DNA of 64,000 nt from Myxococcales bacterium (GCA_020632975.1 JACKEL010000007.1:248001-312000), one strand, 5' to 3'. Positions 52,416-61,805 are shown, counted from the stretch's first letter. The notes: generated from the letters alone by a model not told the origin. Numbers and translations are program-made.

Positions 52416-53816
52416 ATGTCCAAGCTTTGGGGTGGCCGTTTTCAAGAAGAGGCCGATGCTCGTTTTGCCCGTTACAACGAATCTTTCTCCTTTGATCAAC
52501 GCCTGTTTTCTGTCGATGTACGTGGCAGCGTTGCATACGCTGAAGCAATCGCTGAGGCCGGGATCTTGGAGGCTTCCGAGCTTGAACAACTCAAGCAAGG
52601 GCTCCAAACCATGCTCGAACGCGGTGCTTCTGACCCAGCTTGGTTGGCTGCGGGCGTTGATGCTGGTGTTGAAGATATCCATAGCTTCGTAGAAAGCGAA
52701 CTCTTCAAACTCGTTGGAGACGTCGCTCACAAGTTGCACACGGGACGTTCGCGCAATGACCAAGTCGCAACCGATGTTCGCTTGTTTTTGCGCGATGCCA
52801 TCGACGATACGCTCGCACAACTCGCGTCTCTTCAACACGCACTTTTGGATGTGGCCGAAACACATCTCGATGTCCCCATGCCAGGCTACACGCACCTTCA
52901 GAAAGCACAGCCCGTGTTGTTTGGGCACTTTTTGATGGCGTATGTCGAGATGCTTGCACGCGATAGCGAACGCTTTACGGATGCACGCCGCCGCACCAAC
53001 CGTCTTCCCCTTGGTTCGGGAGCTTTGTCTGGGAACAACCACGCGATTGATCGCGAAAAGATGGCGCGCTCCCTTGGCTTTGAAGAGATCACTTACAACA
53101 GCATGGACGCTGTCAGCGATCGCGACTTTGTGATCGAGTACATCTCCGCCGCCTCGTTGGTCATGATTCACCTCAGTCGCCTCAGTGAAGACTTGATCCT
53201 CTATACCTCCAATGAGTTCGGTTTTGTTGAGATGAGCGACAAAGTCTCCACGGGCTCTTCCTTGATGCCGCAAAAGAAAAATCCCGATGCCTTGGAGCTG
53301 ATCCGCGGAAAAACAGGGCGCGTCGTGGGGCATCAGATGGCTTTGTTGACCGTCACCAAAGGGCTGCCCCTCTGCTACAACAAAGACCTCCAAGAAGACA
53401 AAGAACCTCTCTTCGATACCATCGACACCGTGATCGAATCCCTCGCTGTGATGGAGATCGTGATCCGTGGACTCAAGCTGCGCACGGAAAAGATGCGCGC
53501 CTCCGCAAACCGCGGCTACCTCAACGCTACCGAAGTTGCGGATTATCTCGTGCGCAAAGGAATGCCTTTCCGCAAAGCTCACGAAGTGGTCGGGCAAATC
53601 GTGGTCCGTGGCCTCCAAGATGGCAAAGAACTCGTCGAACTCCCCATGGAAGTTTTTCAATCTTACTCCCCACTCTTTGGAGACGATATCTTCACTGCCT
53701 TGGGCCTTGAGGCTACTTTGGGCGGCAAAGATGTCCCTGGTGGAACCGCGCCGCGTCGTGTCAAAGAGTCCATCCTGCGGGCTCGAACGCGTCTTCAGGA
53801 TCGGGAGGCCAAGTAG
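52416..53816 (+). CDS. argH: Argininosuccinate lyase
   Basis: The 466-residue protein has the fumarase/aspartase superfamily signature SSLMPQKKNPDALE, with the catalytic Ser loop, plus TGRSRNDQVATD and AQPVLFGH. It splits argininosuccinate into arginine and fumarate. GGGAGG precedes ATG 52416, and an upstream in-frame ATG is not supported. The gene stands alone; no other arg genes are in the window. Confidence 0.97.
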   Translation: MSKLWGGRFQEEADARFARYNESFSFDQRLFSVDVRGSVAYAEAIAEAGILEASELEQLKQGLQTMLERGASDPAWLAAGVDAGVEDIHSFVESELFKLVGDVAHKLHTGRSRNDQVATDVRLFLRDAIDDTLAQLASLQHALLDVAETHLDVPMPGYTHLQKAQPVLFGHFLMAYVEMLARDSERFTDARRRTNRLPLGSGALSGNNHAIDREKMARSLGFEEITYNSMDAVSDRDFVIEYISAASLVMIHLSRLSEDLILYTSNEFGFVEMSDKVSTGSSLMPQKKNPDALELIRGKTGRVVGHQMALLTVTKGLPLCYNKDLQEDKEPLFDTIDTVIESLAVMEIVIRGLKLRTEKMRASANRGYLNATEVADYLVRKGMPFRKAHEVVGQIVVRGLQDGKELVELPMEVFQSYSPLFGDDIFTALGLEATLGGKDVPGGTAPRRVKESILRARTRLQDREAK

Positions 53817-53827
53817 CCTGCGCTGGG

Positions 53828-54001
53828 TTGGGTGGGCATGGAATGAAATCGAATATCGTTTTTTATCGGGCGGATCGGGGCGACCCTCCGTGGTCGCCCG
53901 TGACGGGGGATGGATGATTGGCCTGTGCAGGGTTGGGGTTTGGGTGGGCATGGAATGAAATCGAATATCATTCTATCCGGGGCGGGCCTCCGTGCCCGCC
54001 C
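53828..54001 (+). repeat. Pair of REP-like units: 30-bp repeat plus hairpin
   Basis: A 30-bp sequence beginning TTGGGTGGGCATGGAATG is present identically at 53828-53857 and 53940-53969. Each copy is followed by a hairpin with the same CTCCGT loop: GGGCGACC/GGTCGCCC at 53878-53899 and GGGCGGGC/GCCCGCCC at 53980-54001. The stems differ by compensating changes. This looks like a REP or mobile non-coding repeat family with two adjacent copies. Confidence 0.75.
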
Positions 54002-54095
54002 GAATCGAATCGAATCGAATCGAATCGAATCGAATCGAATCGAATCGAACCGAATCGAACCGAACCGAATCGAACCGAACCGAACCGAACCGAAC
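54001..54095. repeat. Pentanucleotide tract, 19 units of CGAAT/CGAAC
   Basis: Nine perfect CGAAT units are followed by ten mixed CGAAC and CGAAT units, 95 bp in all, directly after the second REP-like hairpin and 11 bp before the end of the PhyH gene. The base unit continues a CGAAT already in the adjacent 30-bp repeat. Slippage expansion is likely. Confidence 0.9.
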
Positions 54096-54105
54096 CCGGA
54101 TATCC

Positions 54106-54900
54106 CTATATCTGGGATGATTCGAAGGGAAGGGAGGGATACTGTGCGGAACGGGTGCCTGGGGTGGGGAGGTTGTCTGCGGCGTGTGCTGTAAAAACGA
54201 GCGATATCTTTCGTTCTTGGGTGAGGTTGGCGCCTGCGGCATGGAATGTACAGCTATGGAAGAACATCAAATCTCCCGGCTGTAGGCTGGTTTGGATAGC
54301 AGAGTCGATCAAGGGTTGGTTGTCTTCGATATCATCGCGTAGAAACTTCATGGCGTCGAGTTGATGGGCTGTAAAGGCTTGTCGATGGCTTTGTGGGATA
54401 AGAGAGAGTCCACCATTTTCTTCGATTTCTTCTCCGAGCGCGAGCCAAAAGCTGATCAGTTCGGGCTTTGCGAAAGACCAATAACGGATGTCTTGGTGCC
54501 ATCGAGTTTGGCTGCTAAAGCCTGGGGATTTCGTCATAAAACAGTTGTGGTGGCACTGACTAAGAAAAGCGATCTTGCCGCCAAAAAAGCTTTGCAAAGC
54601 CTTGCCAATCGCGGCTTGTGTGGCCCACTGTCTCACGCGAAGATCGCGTGCGAGGGCGTTGAGTAAGCGTCTTGGAGTGTCGCCGCCTTGGGCTTCGCGG
54701 CTTGTGGGGGCACCTGGGTAGCGCACATCTGCTTCGAACTCAGCGGGGCCGATCACGGGGTCCAAAGCGGACTCTGCGATCTCGCGCAACATCTGGACTT
54801 CTTGGGGCGAAGCAAAGCCTCGAAGGATCAAAAATCCATCTCTTTGAAAAGCGTTCTCTTGTTCTGTCGATAAGATTTTTTGGGGGCTTTGGTGGGCCAT
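54106..54900 (-). CDS. Phytanoyl-CoA dioxygenase (PhyH) family protein
   Basis: The 264-residue protein is an Fe(II)/2-oxoglutarate oxygenase of the PhyH family. The iron ligands are in WHQDIRYW (HxD) and the distal FHSCTFHAAG, with a later Arg (LTQERK) as likely 2-oxoglutarate contact. It could hydroxylate a small molecule or lipid; substrate unknown. No ribosome binding site is clear before ATG 54900. The gene ends 11 bp from the pentanucleotide tract. Confidence 0.88.
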   Translation of the reverse strand: MAHQSPQKILSTEQENAFQRDGFLILRGFASPQEVQMLREIAESALDPVIGPAEFEADVRYPGAPTSREAQGGDTPRRLLNALARDLRVRQWATQAAIGKALQSFFGGKIAFLSQCHHNCFMTKSPGFSSQTRWHQDIRYWSFAKPELISFWLALGEEIEENGGLSLIPQSHRQAFTAHQLDAMKFLRDDIEDNQPLIDSAIQTSLQPGDLMFFHSCTFHAAGANLTQERKISLVFTAHAADNLPTPGTRSAQYPSLPFESSQI

Positions 54901-55267
54901 CTATTTGTATGCTCCTGCTTCTCTTGCTTTGTGGAGTCGGGTACTACATCTTTCTTTGCTCCACAAAAGTTGCAAAAGTAGCGAGCGTAAGGGCCAAAAG
55001 CAATAACGCTTTGATGAAGTTGTGATTCGTCTAGAGGCTTGGGCTTGTGTGGGGCCTTTGTTTCTTTTTAGGCGCAGAGCATGCTTTTCATCAAAGACAT
55101 CGCAAACATGGGGAACCTGATGATCAAAAATCCGTGGAAAGTTCAGCTGCGTTGGTTACGTCGTTTGGTGCAGGTGTGCTTGGGGGTGACAACGATCTAT
55201 TCTTTATCTACAGGCGAAGATGGACTCTGCTTCTTCTTGATGGTGTGTAAGAAAAAAGGAAGATAGA
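54901..55267. other. 367-bp intergenic region with inverted repeat
   Basis: The divergent gap contains a 9-bp inverted repeat, TTTGTGGAG/CTCCACAAA, at 54928-54936 and 54959-54967, 22 bp apart. It could be an operator or the stem of a leader hairpin. A short reading frame (55081-55266) has no ribosome binding site or recognisable content and is not called. Confidence 0.45.
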
Positions 55268-55882
55268 ATGTCGCTTTATCTTGAGGGTGTTGTGTTGGGG
55301 CTACCATTGATGTTTTTGATGGGGCCTGTTCTTGTGACGTTGCTTCAAGAGAGTTTGCAAAAGGGTTTTGCGGGTGGATTTTTCGTGGCTTTGGGGATTA
55401 TCGTTGGGGATACGTTGTGTCTCTTGTTGTATTACTGGGGTCTTTCCCAAGTCGTCTCTGCATCGTGGACCCAACAGGCGTTTACGATAGGTGGGAGCCT
55501 TGTGTTGTTTGCCTTTGGCTTGGGTGTATTTTTCTCCAAACCACCTGAGATACCCGAGTTAATGGATAACACCCCAACATCTTTTTCGATGTCTTTTGTA
55601 AAGGGATTTTTGATCAATTTTGTCAATCCATTTGTTTTGACGTTTTGGTTGGGGTGCATGAGCCTTGCAAAGTCTCGGTTGGGAAACAACTTTTCTGCTG
55701 TTGGATTGTTCTTTTTGGGGACGTTGACAGTCATCTTTGTGAGCGATGTGAGTAAGGCTTACCTCGCGTCTTTCCTGAAAAGATGGATAAAGTCCAAAGC
55801 TTTGCTCGTCTTAAACCGCATCACGGGGATCTTTTTGTTGGTTTCAGGGATCTACCTGTTTACGCGTCCCTTTCTGAAGTAA
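55268..55882 (+). CDS. LysE/RhtB-type exporter
   Basis: The 204-residue protein has six hydrophobic segments and the LysE-family start MSLYLEGVVLGLPLMFLMGPV, followed by LQKGFAGGFFVALGIIVGDT and KGFLINFVNPFVLTFWLG. These pumps export amino acids or similar small molecules through the inner membrane. AAGGAAGATAGA precedes the ATG. It lies 28 bp upstream of a Cys-rich lipoprotein gene, with which it may be co-transcribed. Confidence 0.88.
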   Translation: MSLYLEGVVLGLPLMFLMGPVLVTLLQESLQKGFAGGFFVALGIIVGDTLCLLLYYWGLSQVVSASWTQQAFTIGGSLVLFAFGLGVFFSKPPEIPELMDNTPTSFSMSFVKGFLINFVNPFVLTFWLGCMSLAKSRLGNNFSAVGLFFLGTLTVIFVSDVSKAYLASFLKRWIKSKALLVLNRITGIFLLVSGIYLFTRPFLK

Positions 55883-55910
55883 ATCCTATCAAACAGACAA
55901 AGGAGCGAGG

Positions 55911-57557
55911 ATGTCTGGAAGGTTGGGGTCTTTCTTTTTTGTCAGTCTTTTTCTTGTCTTTTCTTTTTTGGGTTGTGAGTGTACGCCCAAGCCACCTCTC
56001 CAAGAAATCGTCCTTGATGGATCGGTGGAAAGTCCTTTGGATGGGGCTTCAGAGAGCCTATCTGACAACGAGCCTTCTTTGGAAACGAACCAAGAGAACA
56101 CACCCGAACCTTTTGTCGAAGGTCTTCCTGAACAGGGGGCGCATACGGTTGCGGGGATTTGTAAGTTTATTGGGCAGACCCTTTGTGGTTCGGTCTTTTC
56201 GTGTTGTGGAGACAAAGGGTTGATCTTTCGCGATCAGGCCGCATGTATCGGGCAATTCGAGCAAGGTTGCTTGGGAAACCAACCTGCACTCCTCGAAACT
56301 GCGATGAAAGAGGGTGCTTTGCGTGTGAGTGAGACGAATCTTCAAGGTTGCGTACAAGCTTTTGATGAGGCAGGAAAGCGTTGCGGAACACCCGATGAGG
56401 CGGTGCTGCGGGGGATTTGTGCGGGGATCTTTCAAGCGACGGCAAAGATAGGAGAAGAGTGCAAAAGCACCTTGGATGGGATGTTTTGCGATGATGGACA
56501 AGGTCAGTGTTTCCCTACACCGTTGGGGACTCCATGCAAACGCTGGTCGAAGGACGGGGAATATTGCAAGGATGGGCCTTGTGCGCCTGGGCTTTTTTGT
56601 TGGCTTGGTGAAGAGCCTGCGACCTGTCGATCTGCGTTTGCCAAGGACAGCGCTTGTTCTGCGAGTGCCCAGTGCCAAAAAGGACTCACCTGTCTTCAAC
56701 AAAAGTGTGTGTCGCAGATCCCGAAAGGATCGAGTTGTGATGGCGTTGCACAGTGCCAAGCAGACGCGGGTTGTGACCCCAGTCAAAGACTGTGCGTAGA
56801 GCGGGTTGGGGCGGGCAAAAGCTGTACTTTTGCAGAACACTGTCAAGTCGATCTTTTCTGCGATGGGACCAGTCATACAGGGCTGGTTTGCAAGATCGCC
56901 AAGAAAGAAGGCGAGTCATGCAGCAACACAAAAGACTGTGACAAGGACCTTTTTTGCAAAGAGATGCTTTGTGCGAAGCTCCCAACACAAGGGCAAACCT
57001 GTGATCCCATCCTATCCATCGGGTGTTCTGCGCCTTTTGTCTGCGACAAGACCACCTCCAAATGTGTTGCCTTGCCTCAACAAGATCAGCCTTGTTTGAG
57101 TGGGCAATCACCCTGTGCTGAAGGGCTTGCTTGCTTCCAAACGGCCCAAGGTGCGCGTTGTCAGCCAAAGCACGCCAAAGATCAGGCTTGTGAAGATGAT
57201 ACGTCTTGTCAAACTGGCCTAGGCTGTAGCGCCCAGAAGCTTTGTGTGGCTTTGCCTACTGCTGGACAGTCCTGTCATAACGACTTTTTCTGTGCCTCAG
57301 GTTTGTTTTGCGATCTCAATACCAAACAATGCGCTACCGCCCATCAGCTCGGAGAGTCGTGCGATATCGGCAACGAGTGCGCGGCAAATCTCACTTGTCT
57401 GATGAACACCCAAAAACAGAAACGATGCGTGGCTTTGCCCCAACAGGGCGAGGCTTGCCAACTCGCTTGTGCAAGTGGCTTGGTGTGCCGTCCTGGTGTT
57501 GGGAGTGGGACTTGCGTTCCTGCACTTTGCAAGGGTTTACTGGCCGCGGCTCCTTAG
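55911..57557 (+). CDS. Cys-rich lipoprotein
   Basis: The 548-residue protein has a lipobox FLGC with Cys22 and an acidic Ser/Glu/Pro linker (residues 25-75). The first mature part has a Cys-containing helical stretch (ICKFIGQTLCGSVFSCCG). The rest consists of seven or more Cys-rich modules of the form GxxC-x5-DC-x4-LxC-x5-C, as in the gene at 122. AAAGGAGCGAGG precedes ATG 55911. It is presumed to be a surface protein; function unknown. Confidence 0.85.
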   Translation: MSGRLGSFFFVSLFLVFSFLGCECTPKPPLQEIVLDGSVESPLDGASESLSDNEPSLETNQENTPEPFVEGLPEQGAHTVAGICKFIGQTLCGSVFSCCGDKGLIFRDQAACIGQFEQGCLGNQPALLETAMKEGALRVSETNLQGCVQAFDEAGKRCGTPDEAVLRGICAGIFQATAKIGEECKSTLDGMFCDDGQGQCFPTPLGTPCKRWSKDGEYCKDGPCAPGLFCWLGEEPATCRSAFAKDSACSASAQCQKGLTCLQQKCVSQIPKGSSCDGVAQCQADAGCDPSQRLCVERVGAGKSCTFAEHCQVDLFCDGTSHTGLVCKIAKKEGESCSNTKDCDKDLFCKEMLCAKLPTQGQTCDPILSIGCSAPFVCDKTTSKCVALPQQDQPCLSGQSPCAEGLACFQTAQGARCQPKHAKDQACEDDTSCQTGLGCSAQKLCVALPTAGQSCHNDFFCASGLFCDLNTKQCATAHQLGESCDIGNECAANLTCLMNTQKQKRCVALPQQGEACQLACASGLVCRPGVGSGTCVPALCKGLLAAAP

Positions 57558-57615
57558 AGACAAAGCTGATTCGATGGTGTCAGATGTTTTCACTTTCTAC
57601 GAACATGGGTGAGAG

Positions 57616-58077
57616 ATGTCGAGAAACGAAGAGTCCAAGATCCCCACGCCTTTTTCCAAACACTCTTGGGAACCGCGTTTTGCGGTGGATGCGAAAAAGG
57701 ACCAAGAAGAGATACTGGAGATGTGTTTGCGCCTGCATCTGAAATGTTCTTCTAGCGGGTGGGCTTACAAGGAAGGTGAGCCAGTGTTTTTTGCTTGCGC
57801 GCTTTCTCCTTCGAAGCTTGCGGTCTCAGCGTTGTTTTTCGATAAAGAATGGTTTCCTCCAAGCGGTGCCATGGTTGTTTTCGAGGCCATGACGTTCCAA
57901 GAAGCCCTCACACAGATCCTTGCTTGGTTGAAACAAGCGCCCGTGCCCGAAACACCTTGGTTTGATGGCGGAGAAAAAGTCGGATTTCAAGCCTACCATG
58001 TTGCTTGGGATCAACATCAGTTGGGACCTGCAAACTACATGATCGTGGAACCCAAGTGGTTTGAGATCCACAAGTAG
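57616..58077 (+). CDS. Hypothetical soluble protein
   Basis: The 153-residue protein has no signal peptide or membrane segment. It is rich in Trp, Phe and Lys, with an alternating pattern (FFACALSPSKLAVSALFF) suggesting mixed alpha/beta. I recognise no domain. The ATG is preceded by GGGTGAGAG, a weak ribosome binding site, and the gene follows the Cys-rich lipoprotein by 58 bp. Coding is supported mainly by position and composition. Confidence 0.6.
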   Translation: MSRNEESKIPTPFSKHSWEPRFAVDAKKDQEEILEMCLRLHLKCSSSGWAYKEGEPVFFACALSPSKLAVSALFFDKEWFPPSGAMVVFEAMTFQEALTQILAWLKQAPVPETPWFDGGEKVGFQAYHVAWDQHQLGPANYMIVEPKWFEIHK

Positions 58078-58108
58078 TGAGAATGGTTGGTCTTCTGGGG
58101 GGGCAGGG

Positions 58109-58465
58109 TTAGGGATATTCGCAGATGGTGTTCCCGTGTTCGCATCGCATGGTGGGAGCGCAGTCTTGGTCACTTTCGCAGCGGAAAAAGCATTTCTTGT
58201 GCTCGCAAAGCATGTTGGTTGGGCAGTCTGTGTCCACTTCGCAAGCAAGGGTACACATGCCTCCACCACAATTGCTTTTTTCGAGACAACAGAAGAGTCC
58301 GCCTGCGCACTCGTTGTCGCCATTACAAAGTGCTCCAGGGCTGCCATGACACTTCTCGGGTTCCAAGCGGCAGATGTCGGGTGCCAGGGGGAAACAAGAG
58401 CACCACATCACCAAGAACGGGGCCAACAACCACATCTTTCGGAGTTTTGGGTTTCGCAAGGTCAT
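58109..58465 (-). CDS. Small Cys-rich lipoprotein
   Basis: The 118-residue protein has a hydrophobic leader ending in MWCSC and 16 or so Cys in repeated C-x6-C-x3-C and DC-x4-MxCEH patterns (TDCPTNMLCEHKKC, QDCAPTMRCEHGNTIC). The GGAG is only 1-2 nt from ATG 58465, so the TTG two codons later, with ideal spacing, may be the true start. It is a compact relative of the larger Cys-rich lipoproteins. Function unknown. Confidence 0.75.
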   Translation of the reverse strand: MTLRNPKLRKMWLLAPFLVMWCSCFPLAPDICRLEPEKCHGSPGALCNGDNECAGGLFCCLEKSNCGGGMCTLACEVDTDCPTNMLCEHKKCFFRCESDQDCAPTMRCEHGNTICEYP

Positions 58466-58538
58466 TCTCCTTTTTTGGGATGGTTGGTAGAGGAGTCGAA
58501 AGCTCTCACTATACAACGAGCGCCAAAAAAGGAGAACC

Positions 58539-59450
58539 CTAGCTTGCTGCGAGTTGTTCGACGCAAGTGGGACAGCGACAGGCGAAGCCAAAACGCTCCA
58601 ACAGCATACTCTGACGGCGGTCTACGGGGAGGGAAGGACGTTGGAGATAAGAGGTAAAGATCTGCTCACCTTGGGGGATGTCGAGTTGGGCGTGGACGAC
58701 GATGGTTTCGTCTTCAAAGGCGAAGGTAGCGTTGGGCAGACAAGCATGGTTCAGCATCGCCACAACGAGATAGGCGGCCGTTTTCTTGTGGTATTTGTGA
58801 GGCACCACAAAAGAGTTCGTCTGAAAGCGCTCCATCCATTGGATGAGTTCATCTGTGGGAGCATCTGGATATTCTTCAGGCCATGCTTGTTGGAAAAATT
58901 CTAGATTGCCCCGCAGTGCCTCCGTTTTGTCTTGGTGGGCATTGCTTAGGAGGGCACAAAGGGCCCGTTGTGCGGGCTCTTGCTGCAAGACAGCGAGCGT
59001 GAGACTCCAAGGATTTGCAAACATCCCCAAAAAGCCCGAGAGCACTTGGTTCTCCAAAGAGAATGCTGAGACAAGAGGGGCCTCTGCGACGATGAGTTCA
59101 CCCTTGACGAGGTCTTGCGTGGCAAAGAGTCCTCGCCCCATACCCGGGGACTCACGGATCTCTGCTTTGGGCATGTAGAGGGAGGCTTGGTAGGTTTCGA
59201 GACTGTCGTAAGAGATCGTTGGTTCGTGCTCTTGGCGCCACTGGCGATAAAGCTCACGCTCTTTTTCCATGGCTGCGATCAGCTCGCGGTATGGGGCTGT
59301 TAGGACATCAAGGGACTTGATAAAAGCCTCAGACTTTTTCGCAAACTCTAGGGCCTCTTGTCGAAGATGTTCTGGAAAAGCGGGTGGCTGCGACTCTTCT
59401 TGGGAAAGCGTGGACGCTGAGTTCTCCTGAGGGGGCTTTGTTTCTGTCAT
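58539..59450 (-). CDS. SMYD-like SET domain protein
   Basis: The 303-residue protein carries a SET domain: the opening GMGRGLFATQDLVKGELI (residues 103-120), the SAM/Lys pocket motif NHxCxPN near residues 231-237 (MLNHACLPNATFAFE), and GEQIFTSY. A post-SET zinc-type CRCPTC closes it. The arrangement resembles eukaryotic SMYD protein-lysine methyltransferases. Bacterial SET proteins are few and their targets mostly unknown. GGAG stands upstream of ATG 59450. A coiled N-terminal region precedes the domain. Confidence 0.85.
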   Translation of the reverse strand: MTETKPPQENSASTLSQEESQPPAFPEHLRQEALEFAKKSEAFIKSLDVLTAPYRELIAAMEKERELYRQWRQEHEPTISYDSLETYQASLYMPKAEIRESPGMGRGLFATQDLVKGELIVAEAPLVSAFSLENQVLSGFLGMFANPWSLTLAVLQQEPAQRALCALLSNAHQDKTEALRGNLEFFQQAWPEEYPDAPTDELIQWMERFQTNSFVVPHKYHKKTAAYLVVAMLNHACLPNATFAFEDETIVVHAQLDIPQGEQIFTSYLQRPSLPVDRRQSMLLERFGFACRCPTCVEQLAAS

Positions 59451-59513
59451 CGAAAAAAGTCTCCTTTGGACGCAGATGTTTGGAAGGAAGAAAAAGTCTG
59501 GTGGTTGTATCTC

Positions 59514-61805
59514 TTAATAGTGTCGTTCGAGGACATACCAGCTAAAAGCCCGAAGCATGAGCTTTTGCAGCGAGTCTTCCACGATGGGATCGAGTTTTTC
59601 CCAAGCGCGTTCGACGAGTTCGCTTGCTTGTGTGACGCAAGCATCGAGGATGCCGTAATCATCGATCTTTTCGATACAAGCGCCTACAGTTTCATCGTCT
59701 TGTGGTTTGCTTTGAATGGTTTCCCACAACCACACGCGGTCTTCTGGCGTCATCACGCCCATGGCTTGGGCAACAGGCATGGTGATCTTGCCGTGTTTGA
59801 TATCTTCGCCGTGTGACTTGAGCGAGCGTTTGAAACCTCGCAAGTTGAGCACATCGTCGATGATTTGGAAGGCCAGTCCTACGGCTTCAAAGTATTGTCC
59901 AAGCGTTTCGATTTGTATCTCTGAACCTTTTCCTGCGACAGCCCCCATGCGAGCCAAAGCACCCGCAGGTGCGGCGGTTTTGAGGCGGTGAATCGCGAGG
60001 ACGCGTTGGACAAGCGCTTCGCAGTCTCCGCTTTGGACGGCTGCTGGCATCAGATCGGCAGGACCTTCGATATCCATCGCTTGTCCTGCGTGTCCCGCAC
60101 GAAGGGCTTGGAAGTAGAGATCGTACAAACGGATCTGTTCTTCAGGGGTGTTGTTTTTGTTGACGATGAGCTTTTGACCCATGAAATAACAAGCAGTTCC
60201 CGCATTGATCGCGAGAGGTTCCCCATAGATGATATGACAGGTCGAACCACCACGTCGCCATGTCGAGCGATCTTGGACATCGTCGATAATGAGAGAGCCC
60301 ACGTGCATCAGTTCGGGCATCGCGAGCCAACGCGCATAATGTCGAGAGTCACCACCCACGACATCGCAGCAAGCAAGGGCCGCATAAGAGCGCCAAGACT
60401 TTCCACCACGGTCAGCGATCTCGCGAACGGGCTTGATCAAGGTGCGTGCGAACTGTTCGCGATCGACACCTGGCATCAGGTCTTCGCGATCCGCGCTTGC
60501 CATCAGGTCTCGAACTTGCTCATGGGTCGGATGATCGGGCAACAAGGCGCGCACAGACTTGCGGGTTTGCTCACCTACCGCAGAGAAAAAGTCGTCGAGG
60601 TTGTTGAGGATTTGGAAACCGCTACGCTCGACAAATCCAGGCCCTTTGACGGGTTGGCCTTCTCTTGTGCCGTTTGCTTGGATGCGACCTTCCCAAAAAG
60701 CGGGCTTAGAGATCAAGGTGATAAACTCTTGGTCCGCAAACTTGGCTTGGAGTCTCAGATCATAACCAAAGTCGGGGATCTCCAGCTTCCAATCCGTCGG
60801 GTATTTGTGGAAGGTGCGCGTGCTGCACCAAGTCTCATCGAGTGGTGTGAGAGGGACAAGTTGGAATCGCTCGGTTGTGCGGGAGTTTCCTTGTGGATCG
60901 ATCTCCACACAAAAACGCCCCATCGTATGTCCGTCTTCTTCTCTGACAAGATCGTAAGCCGTTATCTCGTAGCCATCTTCAAATTGTACAGAAGCCCAGT
61001 TCCAAGCCACGTCCTCTGTTGCGAACTTTTTGAGTTCACTTGAAGTCGTCGATTCTTCCGAATCATCCGCATCTTTGGGGGAGTCTTCTTTGGCTGCGAG
61101 TGGGGCGCCAAACTCGTGGTCATACCAACCGCTTGCGTGTTTGATGCGGACCTCTTTGCCTTTGATGGTGAGTGTCCCTGTCACAGTGCATCGCGGGATG
61201 AAGTAATAGAACATATCTTCGCCCGCTTTGCCCTTGACGACGCCATGATCGCCGTGTCGAATCGCGGGTTTTTCGAGTTGGAAGGTCAGCGCACAACCTG
61301 CGTTGTTGTGTTGGTTGTGGAGTTCGAGCAGGTAGCGACCTTCGCTTTGCTTGGTGTATCGGTTGCCTTGGAAGTCGAGGGCCAGTCGATCGAGTGCGAC
61401 TTTGGCAGGTTCTTTCATGCACTCATCAGGATAGGGGACCTTGCCTTTATCAAGGATCTCGCCCATCGCACGGCGCAAACGGTGATCCTTGGTACCTTCG
61501 CCGCGCTTGATGCGCTCTTTGCCAAGCTCTGGGGCTTTGGGGTCCACCAAAGAGAGCGCGTAGTATTGCTCTTCTGTGAGGTCGATCAGGGCCCATGTGA
61601 GGGAGTGAGCGTACAAGGGAGCTTGGGTTTGTGGGTCTCTCCCTGTCACGATACGAAAAAATGAAGCAAAAAGTGAGTATTCTCGGTCATCTTCATCGAC
61701 AAGGTGGCTGTTCATGTACCACCACTCAGTGGACGAAGAAGCGTGAGGAAGGTCGTGGACTTGGAGGTCGATGGGGCCTTCTTTGGGCCAGTCTTGCGGA
61801 TACAT
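59514..61805 (-). CDS. CrtC-like lipocalin fused to polyprenyl synthetase
   Basis: The protein has about 763 residues from ATG 61805; the ribosome binding site is weak, and an ATG near 61884 is an alternative. The N-terminal half has the CrtC/AttH hydratase lipocalin pattern STEWWYMNSHLV, then FFRIVTG, GWYDHEFGAP and VAWNWASVQFEDGYEI. After a linker with FAEQ-type break (GPGFVERSG), the C-terminal half is an isoprenyl diphosphate synthase: first Asp-rich DDVQD near residue 505 and second DDVLN near residue 648, with FQIIDD. A carotenoid or isoprenoid pathway role is inferred; no other crt genes are present here. Confidence 0.85.
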   Translation of the reverse strand: MYPQDWPKEGPIDLQVHDLPHASSSTEWWYMNSHLVDEDDREYSLFASFFRIVTGRDPQTQAPLYAHSLTWALIDLTEEQYYALSLVDPKAPELGKERIKRGEGTKDHRLRRAMGEILDKGKVPYPDECMKEPAKVALDRLALDFQGNRYTKQSEGRYLLELHNQHNNAGCALTFQLEKPAIRHGDHGVVKGKAGEDMFYYFIPRCTVTGTLTIKGKEVRIKHASGWYDHEFGAPLAAKEDSPKDADDSEESTTSSELKKFATEDVAWNWASVQFEDGYEITAYDLVREEDGHTMGRFCVEIDPQGNSRTTERFQLVPLTPLDETWCSTRTFHKYPTDWKLEIPDFGYDLRLQAKFADQEFITLISKPAFWEGRIQANGTREGQPVKGPGFVERSGFQILNNLDDFFSAVGEQTRKSVRALLPDHPTHEQVRDLMASADREDLMPGVDREQFARTLIKPVREIADRGGKSWRSYAALACCDVVGGDSRHYARWLAMPELMHVGSLIIDDVQDRSTWRRGGSTCHIIYGEPLAINAGTACYFMGQKLIVNKNNTPEEQIRLYDLYFQALRAGHAGQAMDIEGPADLMPAAVQSGDCEALVQRVLAIHRLKTAAPAGALARMGAVAGKGSEIQIETLGQYFEAVGLAFQIIDDVLNLRGFKRSLKSHGEDIKHGKITMPVAQAMGVMTPEDRVWLWETIQSKPQDDETVGACIEKIDDYGILDACVTQASELVERAWEKLDPIVEDSLQKLMLRAFSWYVLERHY

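Noticed and set aside
53910..54364. Reading frames of the form ESNRIESNRI
   Set aside because: They are translations of the CGAAT pentanucleotide tract, not genes.
55081..55266. 61-codon plus-strand frame before the LysE-type gene
   Set aside because: No ribosome binding site, no recognisable domain, and low-quality amino acid pattern.
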